52,577 nt of DNA, taken from NCBI GenBank assembly GCA_903832735.1, contig CAILCO010000116.1, forward strand, positions 1 through 52,577, written 5' to 3'. This DNA comes from an uncultured Sterolibacterium sp. GTDB taxonomy: Bacteria > Pseudomonadota > Gammaproteobacteria > Burkholderiales > Rhodocyclaceae. The translations under genes were made by a program, and so were the position numbers. This document shows, piece by piece, positions 1 to 7,362 of this stretch. How positions within the stretch are numbered: position 1 is the first letter of the stretch; each line of letters starts with the position of its first letter. The notes under the pieces were generated by a model. It was not told where the DNA came from. It saw only the letters and a list, made by a program, of their open reading frames with translations, and made no database searches.

Positions 1-319
1 GGAACCTGAGGACGGGGACGCAACTATGGCAATCGATTGAAAATGGCGGAGGCGGAGTCTTTTTGTTGAGGAGCCCACTGTTTGGCGACAGTTTGGCGAC
101 ACCCAGTAAGCACGCAGGCTTCCAGCCCTTGGTTTGCACTGCAAATCGTCTAGTGGGCGGGATTCGAAATGCTCTTTAACGATCAACCGGCCAGAACAAC
201 AATCACACGACGCTGCTTTTCCCAGTCGTCGGGTAAGGGGCAGTCTGGTCATCCGGTACGTTGGCGCCAAAATGGCGACAGTGATATAGTGACCACTGAA
301 GCAATTGTTGGAGGTGAAC
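1..319. other. Non-coding lead-in with short repeats
   Basis: I see no convincing gene here. GTTTGGCGACA occurs twice in exact tandem at 80-90 and 91-101, and a related TGGCGACAGT recurs at 273-282, shortly before the antitoxin gene. AGTG-AC-CACT at 289-298 is a small inverted repeat just upstream of the antitoxin ribosome-binding site (GGAGG at 310-314). Toxin-antitoxin operons are usually autorepressed at such sites, so this may be the operator, but the match is short. Confidence 0.35.
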
Positions 320-631
320 ATGGGAAACGCCACTGCCAAGCAAGATCGCATCGGTGCTCGCGTGCCCCACGAGGTTTATGAAACCTTGTGCCGTGCCGCC
401 GAACTGACGGGTGCCACGGTCAATCAGTTTCTGGTGCAAGCTGCGCTCAAAGAGGCACAGGAAGTCATCGAGCGGCAAGAAGTCATCCGCCTCTCGCCGC
501 GCGAATGGAGCTGGTTGCTCAACCTGATGGAAAACCCGCCTAAGCCGAATGCCAAGCTGAAGGCCGCCCTGAAGCGTTACCAGAAGGCCAAGCGAGATGA
601 TGCAGGTACGACCTTTAGCTGGGGATCATGA
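320..631 (+). CDS. DUF1778-family antitoxin (TacA-like)
   Basis: A 103-residue protein whose N-terminal half (RIGARVPHEVYETLCRAAEL, then TGATVNQFLVQAAL) reads as the ribbon-helix-helix DNA-binding fold of DUF1778/TacA antitoxins. The C-terminal tail, rich in Lys and Pro, would be the toxin-neutralising part. I chose the ATG at 320 because GGAGG at 310-314 lies five bases upstream; in-frame TTG codons at 305 and 308 are less likely. Its last 35 bases overlap the start of the GNAT gene, the usual arrangement for TacAT pairs. In this family the antitoxin blocks the acetyltransferase and represses the operon. The family call is confident; the exact partner specificity is unknown. Confidence 0.85.
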   Translation: MGNATAKQDRIGARVPHEVYETLCRAAELTGATVNQFLVQAALKEAQEVIERQEVIRLSPREWSWLLNLMENPPKPNAKLKAALKRYQKAKRDDAGTTFSWGS

Positions 632-1082
632 CCGGCAGGGATTCGACTGCGGCCGCCAGGAACTAAACGACTGGCTGCGGCAGGTTGCCCGACAGCATCA
701 AGACAGGATGCTGGCTAAGACCTTCGTCGCCGTTCGCGAAGAAGCGCCGACCCGCATCTGCGGCTATTACGCGCTGACGCTGGCAGAACTCGAGTACCGG
801 CATCTGCCGGAAGCCTGGCGCAAGAAGCTGCCTCGGCGCATCCCCGGTGTGCGGCTGGGCCGCTTGGCTGTCGACAGGCAGTATCAGGGCAAGGGGCTGG
901 GCGAACTGCTGCTGGTCGATGCCCTGACACGGGCGCAGCGCATCTACGCCGAGGCAGGCGGGATTGGTTTATTCGTCGATGCGCTGGATGAGCAGGCGGC
1001 AGGGTACTACCTACACTTCGGCTTTGAGGCATCGCCGGATAACCCGCGGCTGTTGTTCCTATCGGCAAGAGTCGCAGAGTAA
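597..1082 (+). CDS. GNAT-family toxin (TacT-like acetyltransferase)
   Basis: A 161-residue GNAT acetyltransferase. The core acetyl-CoA-binding segment is visible as VRLGRLAVDRQYQGKGLGELLL (about residues 85-106), containing the R/Q-x-x-G-x-G/A type loop (QYQGKGLGE). The C-terminal YYLHFGFEASPDNPRLLFL is typical of TacT/AtaT-like toxins, which acetylate the amino group of aminoacyl-tRNAs and stop translation. The gene starts inside the end of the DUF1778 antitoxin gene, so the two are translationally coupled. Which tRNA is modified cannot be told from sequence. A housekeeping GNAT is unlikely given the partner gene. Confidence 0.85.
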   Translation: MMQVRPLAGDHDRQGFDCGRQELNDWLRQVARQHQDRMLAKTFVAVREEAPTRICGYYALTLAELEYRHLPEAWRKKLPRRIPGVRLGRLAVDRQYQGKGLGELLLVDALTRAQRIYAEAGGIGLFVDALDEQAAGYYLHFGFEASPDNPRLLFLSARVAE

Positions 1083-1263
1083 GTGAGCGGCAGGCCTGCC
1101 CTCGCAGAACAAGAATAGGGAGATTTGGTCTGATGATTTTTAGTGAAGACTCAAGGGTCAAAATTCCCTGCATTCTGCATCTGGTGAGGCTTGGCTACCG
1201 CTACCTCTCGCTCAATCAAGTCTCCAAGTCAGCATTGCGCTTCGGAATTTCCTTGAACGTGAG
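1083..1263. other. Short intergenic region
   Basis: This stretch separates the toxin gene from the convergent histidine kinase gene. I see no strong hairpin with a U-tract and no credible small gene. Weakly AT-richer bases occur around 1125-1150. Confidence 0.3.
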
Positions 1264-3777
1264 TCAATCAGGCACCACAACAGAAAACACACTCCCTCGA
1301 CCGACCGAAGAGGCGATATGAACTTTACAGCCTAGCAGTAGGGCAATCTTGCTGACGATGGACAAACCGAGGCCATAGCCCGCATCTGGATTGCGCTCGG
1401 CGTTTTCGATCTGAAAGAAGTCATCGAATACGGCCCCATGATGTATACCTGCGATCCCCTTCCCGTTATCGCGTACCTGAATCAGGTGCCCGCTTTGACG
1501 GCGACGAATGCAGACCAGAACGGTCCCGCCGGGCGAGAATTTGATGGCATTGTCGATCAGATTACTAACAAGGCGGAAAAGCAGGTCCTTGTCTGTATGC
1601 AGGACAAACGCGCCCGGATGAAATACAAGGCGAACATTCGACTTGTTGGCGATAAGGGGAAAAATGTCGGCAAGGTCCTCCAGAAAAGCGATGGTCGACA
1701 TTTCCTGCCTATCTGCCTGTCGGCTTCCATCTTCGAGGCGAGACAATTCAAGGTACAACCGCAACTGGTGCGACGCTGCCTTGTGCGCTTGTTGAACCTT
1801 GGTGATCAATTCCCGCTGGTCATTATCACGCGGTGATGCCTTTAGTTGATCCAGGAAGAGTTGCGCCGCATAGAGTGGCTGGCGGAGGTCATGGCTCACC
1901 GCCGCCAGGAAGTGGGACTTGGCGATGTTGGCGGCCTCGGCCTGTTGCCGCGCCATGATCAGTGCATCTTCCCCATGTTTGCGCTCGGTGATGTCCTGAT
2001 TCGTCCCGCTGGCTTCCAAAGCGCGACCCTGTTCGTCGAAGACAAATTTCGCCGTGACCTGCAGCCACTTGATTTTCCCATCGACCACGATGCGATGCTG
2101 CCAGCTACTCAGCCCTTCGCCGCGCTTCGCCGCAGCCCAGGTGCGCCGGGTGAAGTCCTGATCTTCCGGGGGCATGAGTCTGAACCCCGTTCCGGCGTCA
2201 ATCTGAAGCTCGTCGGGATGGCCATAGATCCGCCGGATCTCCCTGGAAATCGTCCAGCGGTCGTTGACTTCCTCCTCTCCAAAGCGCACGCGCCAACTGC
2301 CTATTTTTGCCAGCGACTGGGCCTCGACCAGGCGCTCCTCGTTCTGCTTCAATGATTCACGCAACTCATGGCTCTGGGAGATATCGATAAACGCCCAGAT
2401 CGACTCGCCGGATTTAGGGGAAAGCATCTCACCGCTCATTTCGAACCAACCCTGCGAACCATCCTTGCGCCGATACTGAATCTCGGTCTGGAAGATTTCG
2501 CCTCTTGCTATGACGGGATAAGAGGCTTTTCCAACATACTCAAAAGCCTGAAGAGTGGGATAGATGATAAGGGTCTGCTGACCGAGCAGTTCTTCCGGTG
2601 CATAGCCCAGCATCCTGGCGAATGCGGCATTGGTCCAGGTGAATTTCCTCTTCTTGAGCTTGATGATGCCGACGATCTGGCTATTGAGAATCGCGTTCTG
2701 TTCCAGAAACGAACGATTGAAAGCGCCAACGAGCTGGCCGATTTCGTCATCGCTGGTTACAGGAAGTGGTTGTTCTCGCCGGCTCGCAATCGGCATGCTG
2801 GCCAGCGCCTTCATGGTGGCGAGCATAGGGGAAAGTTGGCGGCGCAGCATCAACCAGGTCAGCCCTCCAACAGCCAGGCTCAGGAAGATCGCAGCCAACC
2901 GCAGGTGCCGGCTCATTTTGCGTATCGGTGAAAATGCCTCTGCTGACGGAATGGAGACCGTCAGGTACCAGTTGGCGGCAGGAATTCCCTTGGTCGCGGT
3001 CAGACGCTCTTCTCCGAGTTGATTCACCAGGATGCCCGAACCCTCGTAGCCAGCTACAAACCGGTCGATCAAGGGGAATTTGCCAATGTCGGGGAGAGGC
3101 TGCATGACTAAGCGTTTTTCGGTGGCGGTAACGATCAGTCGGTGGGGCTTCGAGACGATCAGATAGCCCCCGGTGTCGCCGTAGTTGGTGGTGGCGATCT
3201 TGCTCAGGAAATTGGCTTTGGCCAGATCGGTCGCCCCGACGATTGCGCCGATCACCCGCCCCTCGGCATCGCGGATCGGCACCGTTATGGCGAAGCTGGC
3301 CGCTCGAACCGTCCTTCCGATGCCCGGTTTACCTATAGTCGGCTTTCCTTCCTTTAACGTGGTCGCTATGTGCGCCCGGTCCAAATAATTGAGGCCGACA
3401 CGACCAATGACCGGGCTCTCGGCGACCGCTGTACCATCAGCGCGGATGACGAAGACCCCGGCATTAAACATCTGTAGCAGTATTCGGGACTGCTCAAGGA
3501 GTTTCTGCAGGGCATCTGGCTGCCTGAAGAAGGATGGGTCGATACGGCTGGCCGCCAGCGTCAGTGCTTTGACCCGCTCCTCCAATTGGTCATTGATCTC
3601 CGTGGCCATGTAGGACACCATCGAATACTGCTGTTCGCCGAGTCCCTTCTCCATCTCGTCTAGCAGCAGGTGGTTAGCATAGAAGGTCAGGCCCCAGATG
3701 CTGGCGAAAACGATAACGAGGGTAAATATGGTCACTCTCGTATTGATGGAGTATCGAGGCAGGAAAGTCCAGAACAT
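1264..3777 (-). CDS. Membrane hybrid-sensor type histidine kinase (Cache-HAMP-PAS-PAS-HisKA-HATPase)
   Basis: An 837-residue sensor kinase. A first membrane helix (about residues 13-35) is followed by a periplasmic double-Cache-like domain (about 40-280), a second helix (about 290-310), and a HAMP-like stretch. Two PAS/PAC regions follow (about 350-470 and 480-600; the second has WQHRIVVDGKIKWL and ends in GTNQDITERK). The HisKA phospho-acceptor is in FLAAVSHDLRQPLYAAQLF. The ATP-binding domain shows the N box LVSNLIDNAIKFS, DNGKGI and GYGLGLSIV. The C-terminus stops after the ATPase domain, so there is no attached receiver. No response regulator gene is adjacent, so it is an orphan here and its ligand is unknown. 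A GGA-containing ribosome-binding site precedes the ATG. Confidence 0.85.
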   Translation of the reverse strand: MFWTFLPRYSINTRVTIFTLVIVFASIWGLTFYANHLLLDEMEKGLGEQQYSMVSYMATEINDQLEERVKALTLAASRIDPSFFRQPDALQKLLEQSRILLQMFNAGVFVIRADGTAVAESPVIGRVGLNYLDRAHIATTLKEGKPTIGKPGIGRTVRAASFAITVPIRDAEGRVIGAIVGATDLAKANFLSKIATTNYGDTGGYLIVSKPHRLIVTATEKRLVMQPLPDIGKFPLIDRFVAGYEGSGILVNQLGEERLTATKGIPAANWYLTVSIPSAEAFSPIRKMSRHLRLAAIFLSLAVGGLTWLMLRRQLSPMLATMKALASMPIASRREQPLPVTSDDEIGQLVGAFNRSFLEQNAILNSQIVGIIKLKKRKFTWTNAAFARMLGYAPEELLGQQTLIIYPTLQAFEYVGKASYPVIARGEIFQTEIQYRRKDGSQGWFEMSGEMLSPKSGESIWAFIDISQSHELRESLKQNEERLVEAQSLAKIGSWRVRFGEEEVNDRWTISREIRRIYGHPDELQIDAGTGFRLMPPEDQDFTRRTWAAAKRGEGLSSWQHRIVVDGKIKWLQVTAKFVFDEQGRALEASGTNQDITERKHGEDALIMARQQAEAANIAKSHFLAAVSHDLRQPLYAAQLFLDQLKASPRDNDQRELITKVQQAHKAASHQLRLYLELSRLEDGSRQADRQEMSTIAFLEDLADIFPLIANKSNVRLVFHPGAFVLHTDKDLLFRLVSNLIDNAIKFSPGGTVLVCIRRRQSGHLIQVRDNGKGIAGIHHGAVFDDFFQIENAERNPDAGYGLGLSIVSKIALLLGCKVHIASSVGRGSVFSVVVPD

Positions 3778-4136
3778 TCTTGTCCTTCAACTATGGGCAA
3801 CTCGCGGCTTAGCTAAGCGGGCCAAGCGGCCTCACCATACGATAAAGGATCTATGCATACTGCAATTGTACGGGCATATTGCTATTGGTAACAGCCGCGG
3901 TGGAATGCCTGCTCTCCGAGTCGGCTCGGGATGGGCGACAGCTTATTTGCGGTACCGTGCCGCCAGACCTTGCTAATTTTGAAAGCGTGCCCCTCTCGAC
4001 CCTGATCGACTTGCCGCAGACCTTGCGCCTGTCTTCGGCAGAGGATAGTCACGCCGAGCGGTGCAGACGGAAGCATGTCTGCTTTGATAGGAAAATCCTA
4101 CACAGCGCCTGCATATAGAAATTGTTGTCACAAACG
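3778..4136. other. Intergenic region upstream of the kinase gene
   Basis: About 360 bases without a gene I can support. GCTTAGCTAAGC at 3807-3818 is a perfect 12-base palindrome about 30 bases upstream of the kinase start and could be a regulator site. The stretch from about 3838 to 3895 is AT-richer than its surroundings and probably holds the kinase promoter, although no clear -35/-10 pair stands out. Confidence 0.3.
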
Positions 4137-4163
4137 AAAACGGCCCTCCGGGTGGAGAGCCGC
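4137..4163 (-). terminator. Terminator after tRNA-Phe
   Basis: On the minus strand CGGCTCTCC-ACCC-GGAGGGCCG folds as a GC-rich hairpin with one mismatch and is followed by TTTTCG. It lies about nine bases downstream of the tRNA 3' end. Confidence 0.75.
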
Positions 4164-4171
4164 TTGAATAC

Positions 4172-4247
4172 TGGTGGCCAGGGGCGGAATCGAACCGTCG
4201 ACACGCGGATTTTCAATCCGCTGCTCTACCAACTGAGCTACCTGGCC
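4172..4247 (-). tRNA. tRNA-Phe (anticodon GAA)
   Basis: The minus strand folds as a complete 76-nt tRNA. The acceptor stem GGCCAGG/CCTGGCC is perfect and the discriminator A is followed by an encoded CCA. The D-arm sequence is GCTCAGTTGGTAGAGC. The anticodon stem GCGGA/TCCGC encloses TTGAAAA with GAA, and the T-arm carries GGTTCGATTCC. Encoded CCA and single-copy placement are normal for betaproteobacteria. No integrase or duplicated 3' end is visible nearby, so nothing suggests use as an attachment site in this window. Confidence 0.97.
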
Positions 4248-4307
4248 TCACGCTTGCAATGAGCGCGAAATTATACCTGCGAAACCGCAGCCATGCTGGG
4301 CCAGACG

Positions 4308-4339
4308 AAAAAAAGCCCTTCCCGAAGGGAAGGGCTTTT
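4308..4339 (-). terminator. Rho-independent terminator of the symporter operon
   Basis: A perfect 13-bp stem (AAAAGCCCTTCCC at 4311-4323 and its complement at 4327-4339) with a GAA loop. On the minus strand it is followed by a run of Ts (4308-4314). It sits 18 bases past the symporter stop codon. Confidence 0.92.
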
Positions 4340-4357
4340 CGTGCAACTGATGCAGAC

Positions 4358-6373
4358 TCAGTGTGCGACAGCCTTGGCGGCGAGGATGCCGGTATTCTGA
4401 CGAACGTAGAGTTCGTCCCACATGTCTTCGGCGCGTTTGTCGCGATACAGCAGCGAACCGATGATGACGGCGAGGAAGCCGAGCGGGATCGAGTACAGGC
4501 CCGGATTGCGCAGTTCGAACCAGGGCTTTTCCAGACCCATGATGCTGGTCCTGTCGCTGCCGAATGATGCGATCTTGTCGGTAGCCGCCTTCTTCGCCTT
4601 CTCGGTCTTGGCGATTTCCGCCTTGACCTTCTCGACGTCGATGGCAGGTGCAGGCACAGCCGCCAAGGGAGCCGGAGCTGCCATGGGAGCGGCTGGCATT
4701 GCGCCTGCCGCCGGCGCCGTTGCCGTCACCGGTGCCGGCATGGCAGCAGCCGGCGGCGCGGTCGCGGCGGACAAGTCGGCATTGAGCTTGGCGAGTTTCT
4801 CGTCGGAGGCCTTGACGATCTTCTCGTTCGCGCCAATTATCTGCAGTGGGTAGGTCAGGTTCGGCGAGACCATCACCAGGCCGATGGCCGTGACGGTGCC
4901 GACGATCATGCCCAGCACGATGCCGCCGGTATTGCAGCGCTTCCAGAACAAGGTCAGCAGCACGCAGGGGAAGTTGGCCGAGGAGGCGACGGCGAAAGCC
5001 AGCGCCACCAGGTGTGCCACGTTCTGTCCCTTGGCCGAGATGCCGATGACGATGGCCATGGCGCCGACCAGGATCGTCGCGACGCGCGCGGCGCGGACTT
5101 GCTCTTCCTGCGTGACATGCTCCTCGCGGATGACGCCGACGTAGAGGTCGTGAGCCATCGCCGAGGCGGCGGCGAGCACCAGACCGGCGACCACGGCAAC
5201 GATAGTGGCGAAGGCCACCGCCGAGACGAAGGCCATCATCAGATTGCCGAGCAGCGAGTCAGGTCCGCCGCCCAGCGCTTGCGCGAGGAGTGGGTTGGCC
5301 ATATTGCCGCCGGCATCGATGGCAGCGATGGCGGCCGGACCGACCTTCATCGCCGAACCCATGCCGAGGAACAGCGTCAGGACGTAGAAGCCGCCGATGA
5401 TCGCCATCGCCCAGTTCACCGACTTGCGCGCGGCTTGCGCCGTGGGCACGGTGAAGAAGCGCATCAGGATGTGCGGCATGCCGGCGGTGCCGAAGACCAG
5501 CGCCATGCCCAGCGAAATCTGGTCGAGCGGCACCTTCAGGAACAAGCCCGGCTCAAGGAAGATCTGGCCTAGCTGTTCCGGCGAGAGGTTCCGCGCCTTG
5601 TCGCCGAGCAGCGTGGCGACGCGCGCCTGGACCTTGGCATCGCCGACGACGTTGTTGAGGAATTCGCCGAGGAAACCGTACTGGCTCCAGACCATGATCA
5701 CCATGACGATGGAGGCGCATACCAGCAGGACGGCCTTGATGATCTGTACCCAGGTGGTCGCGACCATGCCGCCGAAGAGCACATACATCAGCATCAGGAT
5801 GCCCACGGCGATCACCGAAACTTCGTAGTCGATGCCGATCAGCGTCTTGATCAGGACACCGGCGCCGACCATCTGCGCGGTGAGATAGAAGGTGGACACG
5901 GTGATGGTCGAGATCGCGCCGACGATGCGGGCCTTCTTCGGATCGTTACGGTAGGCCAGGATGTCGGAGAGCGTGTACTTGCCGATGTTGCGGCAGGGCT
6001 CGGCGATCACCAGCAGCACGGTGATGTAGGCGACCAGCCAGCCGACCGAGTACATGAAGCCGTCGTAGCCGTACAGGGAAATCAGCCCGGCGATACCGAG
6101 GAAGGACGCCGCCGACAGATAATCGCCGGCGATCGCCCAGCCGTTCTGCAGTCCGGTTACGCCGCCGCCGGCGGCATAGAAATCGGAGACCGTCTTGACG
6201 CGCTTGGCCGCAAGATAGGTGACGAACATGGTGAGGCAGATGATCGCGCCGAAGACCATGAAAGTCAGCCATTTCCATTTATCCTCGACCGCCCCCTGGG
6301 CGAATGCCGGCAAGGAAATGAAAGGCAGGATGCAGGCGATGAGGCCCAGCCAGATCTTGTTTTTCAGGTTCAT
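4358..6373 (-). CDS. Sodium:solute symporter, ActP/VC_2705 type, with Ala/Pro-rich insert
   Basis: A 671-residue membrane permease of the sodium:solute symporter superfamily. An N-terminal signal-like segment (LGLIACILPFISLPAFAQG) is followed by the conserved start of ActP-type permeases (VSDFYAAGGGVTGLQNGWAIAGDYLSAASFLG, about residues 62-93) and about twelve more membrane helices. The family moves acetate and similar short carboxylates with sodium. Unusually, about 90 residues rich in Ala, Pro and Met (roughly 525-620, with repeats such as AAPMAAPAPLAAVPAPA), ending in a charged helix, lie before the last helix. The small DUF4212 protein encoded upstream is the usual partner of the VC_2705 subfamily, so I prefer that assignment over a strict acetate permease. 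Its ATG shares one base with the DUF485 stop codon. Confidence 0.88.
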   Translation of the reverse strand: MNLKNKIWLGLIACILPFISLPAFAQGAVEDKWKWLTFMVFGAIICLTMFVTYLAAKRVKTVSDFYAAGGGVTGLQNGWAIAGDYLSAASFLGIAGLISLYGYDGFMYSVGWLVAYITVLLVIAEPCRNIGKYTLSDILAYRNDPKKARIVGAISTITVSTFYLTAQMVGAGVLIKTLIGIDYEVSVIAVGILMLMYVLFGGMVATTWVQIIKAVLLVCASIVMVIMVWSQYGFLGEFLNNVVGDAKVQARVATLLGDKARNLSPEQLGQIFLEPGLFLKVPLDQISLGMALVFGTAGMPHILMRFFTVPTAQAARKSVNWAMAIIGGFYVLTLFLGMGSAMKVGPAAIAAIDAGGNMANPLLAQALGGGPDSLLGNLMMAFVSAVAFATIVAVVAGLVLAAASAMAHDLYVGVIREEHVTQEEQVRAARVATILVGAMAIVIGISAKGQNVAHLVALAFAVASSANFPCVLLTLFWKRCNTGGIVLGMIVGTVTAIGLVMVSPNLTYPLQIIGANEKIVKASDEKLAKLNADLSAATAPPAAAMPAPVTATAPAAGAMPAAPMAAPAPLAAVPAPAIDVEKVKAEIAKTEKAKKAATDKIASFGSDRTSIMGLEKPWFELRNPGLYSIPLGFLAVIIGSLLYRDKRAEDMWDELYVRQNTGILAAKAVAH

Positions 6374-6693
6374 TATTTCGCTCCTATCTTTTCGGCATCG
6401 CGGACCAGTTCCGCAGCCATGATGTCGAAATCCTTGGCTTTCGCGGTGTAATAGAAAGCGATCCCCCAGGCGACCACGAACTGCGACAGGGCGAAGAGAA
6501 TGCCGACGTTCACCACGCCGTAGACCTTGATCCTGTAGATGTCGGGGTAATAGGCCGCGCCTATCGGCAGCAAGAAGTAATAGATCAGCGAGAAAATCAT
6601 CAGGCCTGAAAGAAACGCGAGTTTCTTCGAATGCAGGCGCTGAAACCGTGGGTCGCTATCGATCGCAACCCAATTGATTGAAGTTTGAGCCAT
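6373..6693 (-). CDS. DUF485-family small membrane protein
   Basis: A 106-residue protein with two membrane helices (about residues 26-46 and 59-80). It has the DUF485/YjcH signature: DPRFQRLHSKKLAF near the start, YGVVNVGILFALSQFVVAW in the second helix and YTAKAKDFD after it. I place the start at 6693, where GGAGGG lies a few bases upstream; an upstream in-frame ATG at 6720 has no ribosome-binding site. DUF485 genes usually sit directly before actP and are thought to be accessory to the permease. Here the stop codon overlaps the permease ATG by one base, indicating translational coupling. Confidence 0.87.
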   Translation of the reverse strand: MAQTSINWVAIDSDPRFQRLHSKKLAFLSGLMIFSLIYYFLLPIGAAYYPDIYRIKVYGVVNVGILFALSQFVVAWGIAFYYTAKAKDFDIMAAELVRDAEKIGAK

Positions 6694-6794
6694 TGTCCCT
6701 CCGTTATGTATGAACCCCAAGCCGGCTTTTCCCAGCTTGCAGCCAATCTATCAGCCGAAGCTGACGAAGCTCTTACGGTCGCCTTACGGCCTAC

Positions 6795-7070
6795 TTACAA
6801 ACGACGTTTCAACCAGGCCAATGCGATCCACAGGCAGAACAGCAGGAGAAAGCTGATCCAGGGCAGATGGCGTTCCCTGACGAAACTCGGCAGCAGCCAG
6901 CGTACCAACCTGATCGGCGGACCGGTGACGATCTGAAACAGGCGGTAGATAGGGTTGTACGCCCGCTTCGATCCGGCCAGGAGCGCCAGCACGCCCTGGC
7001 CGAGCAGGGCGCAACCGGCCAATTCGACGCAGGCGCGCAGGATGCTGAGGAGCAGCAGGGTGCCGGTCAC
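6795..7070 (-). CDS. Small membrane protein of unknown function
   Basis: A 91-residue protein starting with GTG, seven bases after the DUF4212 stop. It has two hydrophobic segments (about residues 3-32 and 70-87) separated by a basic amphipathic stretch with NPIYRLFQIVTGPPIRLVRWLLPSF. I do not recognise a family with certainty; the NPIYRLFQIVTGPP segment vaguely recalls YggT-like membrane proteins. Its place between the two known small symporter partners suggests an assembly or accessory role, but that is context only. Confidence 0.65.
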   Translation of the reverse strand: MTGTLLLLSILRACVELAGCALLGQGVLALLAGSKRAYNPIYRLFQIVTGPPIRLVRWLLPSFVRERHLPWISFLLLFCLWIALAWLKRRL

Positions 7071-7077
7071 CGCGGCC

Positions 7078-7344
7078 TCAGTCCTCGTCCACTTCGTCGA
7101 TTTCGTACTCCTTGTCCAGCCGGTTCATGGTGCGGGCGTAATACCAGACGATCAGGACATAGACGATCAGCGCTCCCTGGGCCGCCATGTAGAAGCCGAA
7201 CGGAAAACCCAGGAAGACGAGTCGGTTGAGTTCGCGGGCGAAATAACTGGCGACGAAGGTCACCACGAACCAGATCAAGAGCAGCAACTTCGTCAGGACG
7301 AGGTTCTTGCGCCAGTATTCACGGTGCTTCTCGCGTCTACGCAT
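7078..7344 (-). CDS. DUF4212-family symporter small subunit
   Basis: An 88-residue protein with the hallmark YWRKNLVLTKLLLLIWFVVTF near the start, then LNRLVFLGFPFGFYMAAQGAL and a cytoplasmic MNRLDKEYE tail. This matches the putative sodium:solute symporter small subunit (DUF4212), which is nearly always encoded beside VC_2705-type symporters. It has two membrane helices. GGGGGGAGG about eight bases before the ATG is a strong ribosome-binding site. It lies 18 bases downstream of the sensor kinase gene, tying the symporter to the two-component system. Confidence 0.9.
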   Translation of the reverse strand: MRRREKHREYWRKNLVLTKLLLLIWFVVTFVASYFARELNRLVFLGFPFGFYMAAQGALIVYVLIVWYYARTMNRLDKEYEIDEVDED

Positions 7345-7362
7345 GTCGATGTCCTCCCCCCG

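Noticed and set aside
4172..4247. tRNA-Phe as attachment site of an integrated element
   Set aside because: No integrase gene or duplicated tRNA 3' end is seen in the window.
6690..6715. GG-N10-GC pattern at the DUF485 start
   Set aside because: It overlaps the ribosome-binding site and start codon, so transcription would begin inside the coding region.
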